A model generated the notes under the pieces. It did not search any database and was not told the origin of the DNA. It saw nothing but the letters and a program-made list of their open reading frames with translations. A stretch of DNA of 64,000 bases, taken from assembly GCA_032173675.1 (NCBI GenBank), contig JAVKPL010014491.1, forward strand, positions 20,644 to 84,643, read 5' to 3'. Positions 1-11,840 of this stretch are shown here, piece by piece. This DNA is from Gastrolobium villosum (Eukaryota > Streptophyta > Magnoliopsida > Fabales > Fabaceae). Both the position numbers and the translations under genes were made by a program. Within the stretch, counting starts at the first letter, position 1. Every line of letters starts with the position of its first letter.

Positions 1-1145
1 CTAATCTGGAAAGGAAGTCGACTGGACAATCATGAGTCGATGTTGAAAAGTTAGGAGGAAAGAGGTTCGAGTTATGGAAGTTGAGGATGAGGGTTTTTCT
101 TGATGACAGAGACGCGTGGTACGTGATCGAAGATGAGAAGCCATCAGTACCAACGAAAATTGTTGATGATGGAATCTCGAAGGAAGGCGAGTCGAATGAG
201 TTGAAGGTGTGGACTAGAGACGATCGAAATGTGCGAAGCCATATCTGGTTATGCCTGGTAGATAATGTTCTAGTGAACGTAACTTCTGAGAAGACCGTGA
301 AGGATCTCTGGACGAAACTTGGAGATCTTTATCAAAGCAAGTCACTCTGCGAAGGAAGTTGTATAATTTGTGAATGAGCGAAGGTGATTCTTTCTCTGCT
401 CTTTTAAATAAATTTAACACTGTTTGTGCACAACTTTCATCTATAGATATAAATCTATATGAAGAATATAAAGCTTGCACCTTGTTGTGTTCACTGCCAA
501 ACTCTTGGGAGCACATCATTATTTCAATCGGTATTGTTGTTAATAAACTGTCGTTGGAGATGGTTGTTGCTGCCCTATTGTCTGAGGAGAAAAGAATAGT
601 AGGTTCTGAAGGTACTAGTAATGAGGCTCTGATCCTTAGAAAGAGTAGTGATGACAGATCGAAGTCTGGTCAAAGTGGAAGATCGAGGCGACAGTTAAAG
701 TCCCGTGATAAATCTGAAGTAAGATGCTGGAAGTGCAAACAGGTTGGACATTGGAGGAGAAATTGCAGAAATAAAAGTGTAGGTCCTCTTGAGAACCGAG
801 ATGATTCGCACCTTCTGGTTTTGGTACAAAGAAGAATGATGGAGATAGTGTATGGGACATGTACATGGCGTTCTACAGTCATAGCGACTGCAAAGACTGT
901 ACCATTGACACTAGAGCATCGTTCCATATGACACATCATAGGGAGTGGTTATGCACCTATGAATCATATTCTGGTGGAACGGTCAGAATGAGGGACGACA
1001 CAACTTATGCTATTGTGGGGCAAAGGTAAAGATGAAGATGAATGAAGAAATACATCATAGAGAAGATTGAAGACAATGTTGTATTGCTGGAGAAGGTTGA
1101 CACAAAGGTCAACAATGCTGATTTTCTAACCAATGCAGTGACTTC
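1..1145 (+). pseudogene. Copia retrotransposon relic: gag, start of protease, then the tail of RNase H
   Basis: Two overlapping frames (81-377 and 374-931) read as Copia gag. The conserved core around LWTKLGDLYQ is followed by a UBN2-like helical region and a CCHC zinc knuckle, CWKCKQVGHWRRNC (C-X2-C-X4-H-X4-C). At about 895-1020 another frame gives a protease-like start (ASFHMTHHREWLCTYE). At about 1050-1158 the text resembles the last residues of Copia RNase H (KVDTKVNNADFLTNAV). Integrase and reverse transcriptase are missing, so this looks like an internally deleted, frameshifted copy. Its left end lies outside the window. No intact product is expected. Confidence 0.85.
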
Positions 1146-1158
1146 AGAGAAGTTTGAA

Positions 1159-1489
1159 TAGTGTACAACCGCATTGGGATTGAAGAAACACGCGAAACAT
1201 TCACCAAGTGGACGAATGTTGTATATGGCTCATACTTCGTAATACTGATGAAGGCTCTTATTAGCGGGTCAGCAGAATGTTTTTTAAATCCTATTTACAT
1301 TCCCTTGTAAACCGAGTGACTTGTAACAAGTGCGGTGAGTAAATATAGTATAGACAAGCTAGACTTAACCTATATTTGGTGAACTAGGATGAATCACTGT
1401 GTTAAATCTCTCTTTCCTTTCTCTTTCGTTATTCGATTTGTGTGTGTGTCGCTTTCCAACACATAAGATGAATGGGAGGATACTGGTCG
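1159..1489. other. Non-coding stretch after the Copia relic
   Basis: No gene is visible. It may include the 3' untranslated part or LTR remains of the Copia relic, but no LTR boundary or polypurine tract could be fixed. Confidence 0.4.
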
Positions 1490-2630
1490 GGAAAGATGAA
1501 GGAGATGTTAACGTTAATGAGATATGTTTAACAAAAGCAACATAATATATGTACTTAATTTGAAAAAATAAATATTTGTAATGCATTATTCTATGGGCTT
1601 TATTAATCTAGGAGAGAAGTTCTCTTATATTATAGAGACAACCATATGTGTGAATCAGTGTGATTTATTCTTCGTCTCTTGTTGGTTTTTATGGAGTTTG
1701 AGGAATAGAAGTGTCCATGACTCTAGTTTCATTCATCCCACTCATGGGTTGAAATTAATTCATATGTATATTGAGGAGCTGTGCAACAGTAGGGGCAGGA
1801 AGCTATTGCAGACTGGTAGCTCCAGTAATATCCGTTCTGTTAAGTGGATACCACCGAGAATAAATTGGGTTAAAATCAATGTTGATGGAGCGGTTGAAAG
1901 GATTAGCGAAAGGGCTGCTTGTGGTGGGTTAATCCGATATGCTGATGGTTCATGGCTAGGAGGTTTTGAGTATCATATTGGTGCTTGTATCCCATTTATG
2001 GCTGAATTGTGGGGAACCCTTAAAGGTTTGGAGTTGGGCTGGCAAATTGGGGTTTAGGAAGGTGGAACTAGAAGGAGATGCTTCTGAAGTTTTCTCTATT
2101 CTTGTAGATTGCAATGCAGCTTGTCAGCCGCGCATCGTGGCTAAGATATAAGCACTTATTGCTAAGGACTGGGCAGTTACACTTAATCATATTCCTAGAG
2201 ACGCAAATTCATGTGCAGATTGATTAGCTAAGTCTGCTCTTTAGAAAGGCTCTGGATTTTGACATCATCACATCATGCCAAATCAGCTTGCTCATCTTTT
2301 TGATCAAAATCTCCGCGGAAGGAGGGGGGTTATTGACTCTGGATAGTTTGTTAGTTTTTTATTTTTTTTTATGTTGTGTTTTGTTTGGAGCTATGCCCCT
2401 TATTGTTATAAAAAAATAAAAATAAAAATTCCCTTGTATTATTTCCTATTATATATTTGATTTATGTGTGCTACTGTGCTAGAGAAAGAAAATGGCCAAG
2501 TAGGTAATAAACGTCAAGGTTGTCAGATATGATGATGCCCTAAGAAAGATCTTTGACAAAGATACTTGTGGTGGGAGCCAAATTGTTTGATATGGATTTG
2601 TTTGTTTATGAAAATTGGTAATTTACATTG
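1490..2630 (+). repeat. Duplicate of the sequence at 34673-34960, split by a LINE insertion
   Basis: The flanks at about 1490-1583 and 2455-2625 match 34673-34790 and 34790-34955 in the same order. Shared landmarks are gttaac-gagatatgtttaac, aatttgtaatgcattattc, gttgtcagatatgatgatg and gtttgtttatgaaaattgg. The copy at 34.7 kb is continuous, so the intervening LINE text here is an insertion. The duplicated sequence itself is unrecognised. Confidence 0.8.
1584..2450 (+). pseudogene. LINE 3' fragment with broken RNase H domain
   Basis: The frame at 1581-2057 reads a plant LINE-type RNase H (RVT_3) domain: an NVDGA start carrying the first catalytic Asp, then GGLIRYADG, then MAELWG with the Glu. 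A frame change near 2045 continues in VELEGDASEVF with the next Asp, and a third segment gives NHIPRDANSCAD with internal stops. The end is A-rich (about 2408-2427). Only the 3' end is present, as expected of 5'-truncated LINE insertions. It is not functional. Confidence 0.85.
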
Positions 2631-4794
2631 TCAGAAACAGTTTCATGTCGTTCCCATAAATCTTTGGGCATTTTTGTTTGACCGAACTAAAACTCCTTTG
2701 CCATATGACGGGGGGAAAAAAATCACGGATGGAATAGTATTTCTTTTTAGGAATATATAGTGTGAAATGTAAAGTTGGGAAAAAAAGTTTCTTGAAAATA
2801 TTTTCAATTTTTCTCATATCAAATTTTGAAAACTATTTTTCCCCACCTCACTTTCCCACAACTTCAAACAAAGTCCTAATAGCAAATAGGACCTTGAGGT
2901 CAAATTAAAGCCCTTATGCACATGAGGGTTTCATATTATAGTCCAGTTTCTTTGTTTGATTTTAGTGCAGCTTAAAGTTGCAAAATTAGCAAACAAATAG
3001 TAGCAGAGTCATTAGCGGCAGCTACGCCAAAGATGATAAAGCAATTCCTTTTCTTTGTGAAAACGAATTTTTTGAATTTCATTTTGCATATTCTATTTTG
3101 AAAAGCTTCTGTTATTCCACATGACAAAACCTTCTCTGATGGGTATTCTGCATGTTACCACATGATTTTTGGACAAAAAAAATATTAGCCAATCATTTAC
3201 CATAGTATTCTAAAATTCAAGAACTTTTTTATAATGGGGTATATCTTTTTTATGTTACCTAAGATAAAATTATCTTATGTACATAAAAATAAAAAAATGA
3301 GACCCATCAAGAAAAAAGGAAAAGAAAAAAGTGGATTTCCCCTATTTATTGTGTACATATAAGATAATTTTATCTGATGTAAGATAAGAAATATATTCTC
3401 TTTTATAATCTTTCATTTTAAAATACGTTACATAACTTTTCATAGTATCTACAGTATATTATACGTTGGCATCAATTAAATATAAAATAATCGACATGGA
3501 TATAAATAAGGGAAAGGACCCGTTTATAAATTTTTTTGATAAATTTTTACAAATTAGACTATCTTTTATCTTACATTGGGAGGAGATAAAATTTAGTATT
3601 CTCCTGAAAAAAGATAATATAATTTGTAAGAATTTGTAAATAAAAAAGTTTATAAATACAACCTATCACTATAAATAAAATCGACAAATTAAGCGATAAT
3701 GACTGGGCATAAGTTTTTTTGCATATCAAAATTGCATCTAACGTTGTCCACGTGTGTTTGATTCTACTCCATATAATTGACTCATAAGACACATGCCAAA
3801 TGTTATATATTTATTTTTGAGTTAACTCAATCTTAATTAGCTTTTTGAAACGAGTCATCTCTCTTCAGTATTTTCATAATTTTTGACTATTTAAATTAAT
3901 TATAAAATTAATTTCGAATGTGGAACATATCATAGAAAAGTATATTTAAATTCTTCCTAAAAGTGACGTGTAAGAATCAAGAGATTTTTTTTTTAAACTT
4001 CCTCAATTTCTTTAGCAACTGAACTACCTCCGTTTACTCCAAGTGTTATATTTGAACAAACACACGTTGAGCTACCTCATTGTAGGACTCATCCCTTGCC
4101 GTATCTTATTTTCTATCCCAATCAGGGGTGGAGGCAATTGGTCATTATCTACTATTGATCCTTTTGAGTCATCAAAATCACACTTATTGTGTATTCCAAC
4201 TCTTATCTTGATTGGATCTGCTTATATGACTATTATCCCTTCATTCCTCTTTTCTCACAATTTTTAAGAGCCTAGGACAGGTGTGTGATCATACAAATTA
4301 GAAGACTTGGATATCCATTTTAAGAAAAGAAAAATTTATTGATGAAATTAATTTTAAAATTTATATGAAATTTTTCACATTAACTTGAAGAGAATACTAA
4401 ACTATTTAAGTTTTTTTTTTTTTTTTAAAAGCTTTATAAGATATGTTGGACGGCAACAACTCTACCACAAAAATGCAATTTAAACTCAAAATTTGAATGA
4501 TATAAACAACTTACCTACCCTTAAGTTAACCCATTTAGTTTATATATATCCCATTTGGTTTATAATATTAATAATACAGGAGTTGTTTCATGATTTATAG
4601 CAGCCAGCAGGAGCACCCACCGACCACCGTCCCATTTTCGTGAGGCATCTTCCTCAAATCCCCTTTTGATATTGTGGTACAACTTATAATTAAGAGATAG
4701 TAGCACTTGGAAGATTCATTTGCCATGTGAAGGATCATCATGCACTCCGTACAATACTAAAACTTTAGACAAAAAATGATTAATCAATATCCAT
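2631..4794. other. Gene-free AT-rich stretch
   Basis: No coding region is supported. A foldback-like unit at about 3232-3400 has ataagataattttatct arms around a gagaccca centre. A second, at about 3510-3680, shares gtttataaat ends with the Mutator-type foldback at 32089. Boundaries could not be fixed. Confidence 0.5.
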
Positions 4795-4803
4795 ATAAAT
4801 ATA

Positions 4804-4968
4804 GGGAAAAAGACTTCTCATGTTACATGAGAACTTTTCTCTCCTATCACTCTCACTTCGATGTCCGTGCCAATCACTTTTCTATTTTTTCTTTAAGATG
4901 GGTCCCACCCCTTTCTCTATCCGCAGGAAAACTTGCATTTCTCATGCAACATGAGAAATTGTAAACCC
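4804..4968. mobile_element. Mutator-type miniature element, 165 bp, 9-bp target duplication
   Basis: The unit begins GGG and ends CCC, and both ends carry the ctcatg-ttacatgag / ctcatgcaacatgag palindrome. It is flanked by a perfect 9-bp direct repeat ATAAATATA (4795-4803 and 4969-4977). A 9-bp duplication is typical of Mutator-like elements. The centre contains gggtccca. There is no coding capacity. Close relatives are at 31853-32013 and 60257-60425. Confidence 0.85.
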
Positions 4969-4977
4969 ATAAATATA

Positions 4978-6390
4978 ATATTAGAATAAGGGTACCCTGC
5001 TACACTCGCCACTATTAGTTTGTTTGCTAAACAAATTAATAAGTTCTGCCCTATAATGAAGGCCACAATTTGCTTCTTTGGCATACTGTTTTGAGTTGTT
5101 AGTGATGGTATCAGAGCACGCAATGGAATATTAAGAGCCCAAAAAACAACCAAGCAAAGTCAATTCCAATAACAATATAAGTAACAAGATGTTTAAAGTG
5201 GGACTAGTATCCCAGTTTATAAAATAGATTAATGAACTAAGTGTTGATTTCCTTGATTCCTATAGTGTTGTGTTCTTTGTAAGCCAAAGATTAATGAGAG
5301 TTTAAATTTTTGTGTGTGGATCTGTTAAAACGTTGTACTCAAGATGTTTTGAGGGTGTTGATTCTAAGTTTACTTTTGTTATGGACTAGCACAATGGGCC
5401 CCCATATTGGGCTCATTGTAGCACAATCACCGTTTAGTTTCATTGAAAGCCAATTTGTAAGTCATTGTCTTTTTGAACATTCAGATTTCAATTCATTGTA
5501 TCGAAATATCTGTCTGCATTTATAGAAGAGCCATTTTTCTTTATAACCCCCAGATAGGAATCCATTGCTTTTTGATTCATTTATGAAGCTATTCTATATG
5601 TTTCTCCATGATTTCTGTTCAATTTTTAAAGCTGAATTAGGTGTAACCTTGTACCCTCTAGCTTGCTATGGTAATCTTGTTGAGTCTACATACATTGTTA
5701 AAACTTACGATGTATTTGAACTCTCAGACTAAAGTGTTGTTGGTTGTGAGAGCTACTAATTCAGCTATATAGCGAAGAATTTCATCAAGGTTGCATAGGG
5801 AACTAGCAAAGGAACACAACCATCATTTCCTTCCTTTAGCAGCAAACTGTGAAGTAGGTAACCCTGTGATTGGAGGCTCTTTACCTGTATCAATTTATCG
5901 TGTTTCCTTTGCATGCCTAATGATCAAGTTTATGATCACCCCCAGTTAACTAGATGCACATTGTTGGTTCTGTATAGATATGTATATAGTAATAGTTGGA
6001 TGATTGTACCTTGGTTATTTGTTATTATGCGTGCATAAATATAACGTAAATCATGATATGGATGATAATTATTTTGGTTTGGTTCTGTTATGACAAAATA
6101 ACCAATTAAATGACAAATTTATATTTTGATGTTTAGCTTAGAACTGTCAAAAAGGGCTTGGGCCCTAGGGCCAGCCCATGTTAAACTATATAAAAATTTT
6201 GCTCTTTATGTAATAGGGTCATTTTAACCACATCCTCTTAAAGCTCTCTCATTATAGGATTAGGTTGGGGCTAGTCCGCGGACTATAATATTCAACCCAA
6301 TTTATAGCTTCCCTCTTTGACACTTTAAACTCTGTGACTGGAACGTAACAGATACGGTTGAGAACTAAGGGTATCAGCGTAGAAACATTG
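4978..6390. other. Unrecognised stretch, no supported gene
   Basis: Composition is less AT-extreme between about 5270 and 5900, but no frame is long or recognisable. It could hold untranslated or decayed gene sequence; nothing definite is visible. Confidence 0.35.
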
Positions 6391-6472
6391 GATCACCCAT
6401 TGTCGCTTATGGCATGAGGGTATGTGTTTGTTCTTTTTCTCGTTACACCCATTGTCGCTTAAGGCACGAGAG
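6391..6472. repeat. Short tandem duplication at the target of an hAT element
   Basis: The phrase cccattgtcgctta(t/a)ggca(t/c)gag is present twice, about 55 bp apart. The second copy is interrupted by the hAT element that starts at 6473. Confidence 0.7.
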
Positions 6473-7273
6473 TAGGGGAGTTAATGGGCCGAGCTGAACT
6501 GATATTTGATCTTAACGGGTCAAGCCTGTATTTAAACGTGTCCGACTGACCTTAGCCTGTGACTTGGTTTATTTACAAAAGATAAAAGCTTGTGTGAAGT
6601 CTGTCTTAGCCTGTTAGCATGTTAAAGAATAAAAATAGGAGAACAGAATTCCACAAAAAATCGATTTCCAGATAGAAATCTTAGCTTTCAATTTGCTACA
6701 ATAATTTACAAAGTCTACAATAAATAAATAAAAATTAAAGTGAGAGAAGGTAGATAACATGTTATATTGTCTTAGCCCATTATAAAAAAAGTGCCAACAA
6801 AAATAAAAATTAAAAATAAATTAAAATTAAAAATAAATTGACACAAACAAACAGTGCACAATGGAACGAATGAGTTTTTGTGGGTTTGTTTGTGTGAAGG
6901 AGGATGAAAGATAATATATAACAGCACTAGTAATTCCATAAATATATATAAATTCAATATATATCCAAATAGCATAATATAGAACAAAATCATTCAAAAA
7001 TTCTGTTAAACCAATAAAATGGGGTGAAATAAATTGCTGAGAGAGAGAGAGTTATTACAAATAGTATAAAAAATATAAATAAATATTTATATATAGCTAG
7101 CCTGGGAGGCTCTAAGGCCGAGCTTCTGAATTAGAGCCCGAGGCCTTTTTATTAAACGAGCTTTTATATAAGTCAAAGTCTGGTTCCAACACGAATTTTA
7201 GACATGCAAGCTCATGTCTTCACGAGCCGAGCCAAAGGCCCCTGAAAGGCCCCTGACTCGTTTACCACCCCTA
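6473..7273. mobile_element. Non-autonomous hAT-type element, 801 bp
   Basis: Ends are TAGGGGAGTTAATGGG and, in reverse complement, TAGGGGTGGTAAACGAG. The flanks CACGAGAG / CATGAGAG are an 8-bp target duplication with one mismatch. Subterminal regions are rich in short ggcc/gagc/cctg motifs on both strands, as in Ac/Ds-like elements. No transposase is present. Confidence 0.8.
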
Positions 7274-7464
7274 CATGAGAGTATGATTTGTTCTTAAAAT
7301 ATGCTATTTTTGTTTTTTTATTAGAACAAGTTTAAAAAAGAATGAATTTGTTGATAAATTAAAATATTATTAAGTTGAAAATTTTAGTATAGTAAATTAT
7401 TGCTAAATGAATAATTTTGAAAATCGATTTATATCAACAATAAATTTTTTTAAAAATAAAGTAA

Positions 7465-7661
7465 GGGAAAAGTGTTTTGTCATTTTAAATGACATGAAGT
7501 TATGTCATTTTAAAAGAGAGATAGACACAAAATTATAATTTTTTATTTAAAATTTAAATTACAAAAATCACTCAATTTCTCTCCCATAATCTCTATTTCT
7601 TGTGTCTATTTCTCTCCTAAAATGACAACTTGCGTAATTTAAAATGACAAAGATCAAGCTC
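7465..7661. mobile_element. Mutator-type miniature element, 197 bp
   Basis: Flanked by a perfect 9-bp duplication ATAAAGTAA (7456-7464 and 7662-7670). Arms share gtcattttaaatgac-type sequence on the left and the reverse complement on the right. The centre is AT-rich with gagagatagacac / gtgtctatttctctc complementarity, so the unit can fold on itself. Confidence 0.8.
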
Positions 7662-7670
7662 ATAAAGTAA

Positions 7671-10600
7671 TATAAGTAACAATTTTTTTTTTTTTTGTAT
7701 AAAGTAACATTTTTCAAGTGTTGAATACTATATTTATTTTTTCTTTCTAATAATTTTTATGCACCATTTTATTAAAAATATTTTTAAAAAAAATACATAT
7801 TTTTTTTAGAAGGCCTGGGACCGACCCTAACCCATAGGGCTTTGGCATTAAAGACATATCACACAACTTCTAGCATTCAAGACGCTCTCATATTACAAAG
7901 ACCATGCAACTCCTATTGATGCTCAACAAATATTTACTCAACATTAACGAAACGAAAAAAATATAAAATTGTATGATTACTCAGTAGCTATATGTGCACT
8001 ATAGCTATGTGTGTGAGCCAGTGAAAGATTTTTTGCTGTAATCATTAAAGTGGTTATTATGTCTTTACACATATGAAAGTGATATTTTAAGGAAAGGGCA
8101 ATGAACAAGGAACATAGGAAACAGTAAAGAAAAAGTAAGGGTGGATGGCAGGAAAATTAAATAAAGGGCAAAACCTACAAAAAAGAAAAGAAGACAGTGA
8201 CTGTGTGCAGATGCTCAGTGGGCCTCTCTTGAAGTCAAGAACTGGAGAAAAACTTCAGATGACTAAATTCGGTGAATCATTTTATTAAAAAAAAATTATT
8301 TATCTCATGACATAATTATCTATGCAATAGAAATAATAAGATAGTGAGATCTATTATTTTTTTAAAAAAAAGAAAATATAATAAATCCACTATGTTATTT
8401 TTATTGCATGAGATAATTATCTCATACAACATGAGTTAATTATTTCCAAAAAAAGTTTTTTTTTTATATTAAAATTCCTTTTTTATTCATTTTAAATACT
8501 AAAAAATTTCATTTTTTAATAAAATAGATTACCGAGCTCGATGATCCCGTGCAGTAAAACTTTTCTGCAAGAAGTTATTTGAGTTTTATTAATGTTATGT
8601 TACATGATTTAAGTTTTGTGTCCAACTCTCGTATCAAAAGGGAGAGAGAAAGTGATATGATGAAAGAGAAGGAAAAACATGTGGACTACACCTCTTTAAT
8701 GTGTGTGTAAGAAAATGAAGTTATATTATGTTACATGATAAATATAAAACTCAACTTATTTATGTATGATAAAAGGTTTTTTTTCCCCTTGGGCTAAAAT
8801 TAAAGGGTAGAGAATTATCTCATGGACCCACTTTATGGCCCAGCAAGCTCATCTATACTGCATTTGAATTAATCCTTTTCATTAAAATCAAACAATTAAT
8901 TTCACCAAAAAAAAAAAATTCAAACAATTAAGATCTAATTTCACGAAGAAACATACATTATTTGAGAAAACTTTTACAAAATAACGCTTAGCTCTATTCT
9001 TCTAACGTGAAAATGACATAATTTTTAGCCTGAATCATGAAAGCAAACATATTGATATATAGCACAATCTCGACCGCTATCCCTCCCCAAGGAATAAGAG
9101 TAAATAACATATATCATGATATAATATATTATCTTTCTGTGACTTTTGTTTACAATACTCATTGTGATGAGAGTTTATTTTGCTCTTCAAAAGATATATA
9201 TTATATTATATTGATTTTTCATTTATTATTAACATTAAATTGGTTCTTAAACAATAATGAATGTTTATCATTTTAATTTCAAAATTTTAATATCAGTAAT
9301 TCAACAAAAAAGTATTACATAAAAAAAGCAATTTGATATTTGTAAACTTTTGAAATGCCAATGACGTATTTATAAATAGAGGATTAATAATTTAGCATCG
9401 TGTATTATTTTGGAGAACTAAAATGGATAGTTACTCTCTTTATAATAAGAATTAATATTTCACTTGAGCTATTTCTTTTTATTTCTTTTTCATGTATGTA
9501 TTTATGTTCTTTCCTAGGTAAAACATATATAACATAGTATTTCATTTTTAATATAAATTAACCAGACAAATTTTAATTTTGCATCTCAAAAGCCATGCAA
9601 GATTTTATTGTTATGATTATAGTAATATGCACTAAATTTAAAATAGGGAAAGAATGAAACGAAGACGGCTTTTAAACACAATAATAATTGCAGAGGTGTT
9701 TTTAAAAATTTTCTTCTTATTAGTAGAAGTTAGGCCAAATGAATTTTTACAAAAGTCAAAAATTAAAAGCTCCATGAGAAGTTTTTTTTAAGTTGTATTA
9801 ACTTATTTTTAATTTAAGTAACTTTTAAGCTAAATAATTTGTATAATCATCAAATGATTTTTAACTTTCTTTTTAATTTTTATTTTTTTAACTTTAGCTT
9901 AAAATAACTTTCAACTTAAAAAAAAGTGTCAAAGTGGCTCTAAAACTAAAACAAGATTTAGCGGGAGTCATTTCCATAGCATGAAATGTGTGTCATTTTA
10001 AAGGATGTAAGTTTATGTCATTTTAAGAGAGAGAGAAATAGATAAATAAAGGAGGAGAGAGTTGATAAAAAAATAAAAGTGTGAATCCCATCTCTTTGTG
10101 AGAGTAAAAAAATATAAATTATGTTATTTAAAAGGATAAATACTTTTCAGATATTTCAAAACTGTCTTCGTTATGAATTTCTTGAGGCCAGAGCTAGTCA
10201 TTGTTTCAAATCTGTCGTTAGTTATATAAGGTTGTCTTTTACTTGTTTATGTTGCTAAGTGGTGGTCCTCATCAACTTATATTTTAATTTGATTAGACAC
10301 GATGATGACTAGACTTCTAAACAACATTTTCTTATCATAGAAACCTTAGCAGATGGATCCCCTTTGTCCAATTGGATCAAAGACACCGCGTGTGCCACCG
10401 CCTCGTTGAAAAGCATAGCCAAAATACAATATGGAAAAAAAAATTTATCATCTTAAATAAAATTGTGTCATTTTAAGTGAAAAAAATAAATAGATGATAA
10501 CGAAAAAAGAGTGGATAAAATAAAAATAAAAATATATATCTCATCTTTTTATAAGACTAAAATGATATAAATTATATCATAGGACAAACATTTTTCTTAT

Positions 10601-11230
10601 ACAATATTGTCTTGTCGTATATTATACTAAAAGCATATAGGTATTGTTATTAAAGGGTTTTATAAAAGTTATATTATAGGAAAAATAATTGTGTTATGTT
10701 ATAGAGATTCGTTTTGCGTTCCGTAATTTTTTATTTTTTTTAGCTTCAAAAGATGTGGATCCCACGAAATATTGTGTGTGTAGAAAAAATTTTATGTTCA
10801 TATTAAATGACATTGATAAAATAAGTGAAAGTTCGGCAAAGAATATTGGTAGTACAACAGCTTTGGAAATAATTTATTAGCAATGTTGCAGCATGTCACT
10901 TCTTGTAACACGCTGAAGATACTTTACTCTCCCACTTTAATTTTCTGTACAAGGTCTTAATTTAATACATCTGCTTCACTTATGCACATGAATTAGAGAT
11001 GGTTGATTTCTCCTTATAAGGTCCATATTTCATTATATCAGTAGTCTCAAACTCAAACTCAAACTCATCTCTCTCTCTCATGCAAAGAAGTAAAGCAGCA
11101 ACTTTTAATTGAGTAGTACTTCTTGCACTTATTGATGTGGGTTACATAATGAGAGTGAAACCTCTCTTATTTTACATGTTATATTCTCTCATAATTAAAA
11201 GGCAAAGTGTAAGTATATATATGTGTGTGA
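7671..11230. other. Gene-free AT-rich stretch with degraded miniature elements
   Basis: No gene is supported. Foldback-like fragments of the cat-gttacatgag and gtcattttaa types are visible near 8290-8441, 8570-8770, 9975-10150 and 10440-10600. A degraded relative of the 40291 element is at about 10651-10830 (gggttttataaaagttat and gttatgttatagagat). Confidence 0.5.
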
Positions 11231-11404
11231 GGTAGGATATTCTTACATCGGTATAAGAGTTAGAAGTCTTACACTCAATCTTGACTATTGATCCACTTGT
11301 ATTCAATGGCTCACATTAATAAAAAAACTTGAACCGTTAGATATAAGTGGAATCAACGAATAAGATTGAGAGTGTAACTTACACTGGTGTAAAATGATCC
11401 TGAC
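11231..11404. mobile_element. Foldback miniature element of the (TA)n-associated family, copy 1
   Basis: Left arm aggatattcttacatcgg and right arm ending tacactggtgtaaaatgatcc are inverted relatives. The inner arms repeat cactcaatcttgac / gattgagagtgt. It is bordered by tatata/tgtgtg repeats. Relatives at 30036, 30271 and 55441 also abut (TA)n. Confidence 0.75.
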
Positions 11405-11439
<35 letters not shown>

Positions 11440-11440
<1 letters not shown>

Positions 11441-11605
11441 GGATTATCGGTTCTTCTGTGACAGCAAAAAAAATTTTGCTGTCACAGGCACAAGGGGTGG
11501 GTCCGCAATTTATAAAATTAAACGAAAACAAAATTAATTGAAATCACATTTTTCGAAGGCTCTGCGGGACGAAGGATGATCTCATGTAGCAGGAGAACTA
11601 TTATT

Positions 11606-11608
<3 letters not shown>
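11440..11608. mobile_element. Foldback-ended element between TG and TA repeats
   Basis: Ends GGGATTATCGGTTCTTCTG and, in reverse complement, GGAATAATAGTTCTCCTG form imperfect terminal inverted repeats. An internal perfect hairpin, ctgtgacagc / gctgtcacag, lies at about 11456-11488. The unit sits directly between a (TG)n and a (TA)n tract, so a target duplication cannot be read. Confidence 0.65.

Positions 11609-11675
<67 letters not shown>
11609..11675. repeat. (TA)n microsatellite
   Basis: About 33 uninterrupted TA units are visible. Confidence 0.95.
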
Positions 11676-11677
<2 letters not shown>

Positions 11678-11840
11678 TTACGTTGATGCAAATATCATTA
11701 CTAATTGATATTTTATTAGCACATTTTTCGTGTATAATTCTTGAATGGACAATTTGCACTCTACGTGAGTTGATCAAGTGACCCTTTTAAACTTTGATTG
11801 AGTTATTTATTTGTTTATACACAAATGTGGGATTCATTTA

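Noticed and set aside
5310..5525. 71-residue frame in a less AT-rich patch
   Set aside because: No recognised domain and no gene structure nearby.
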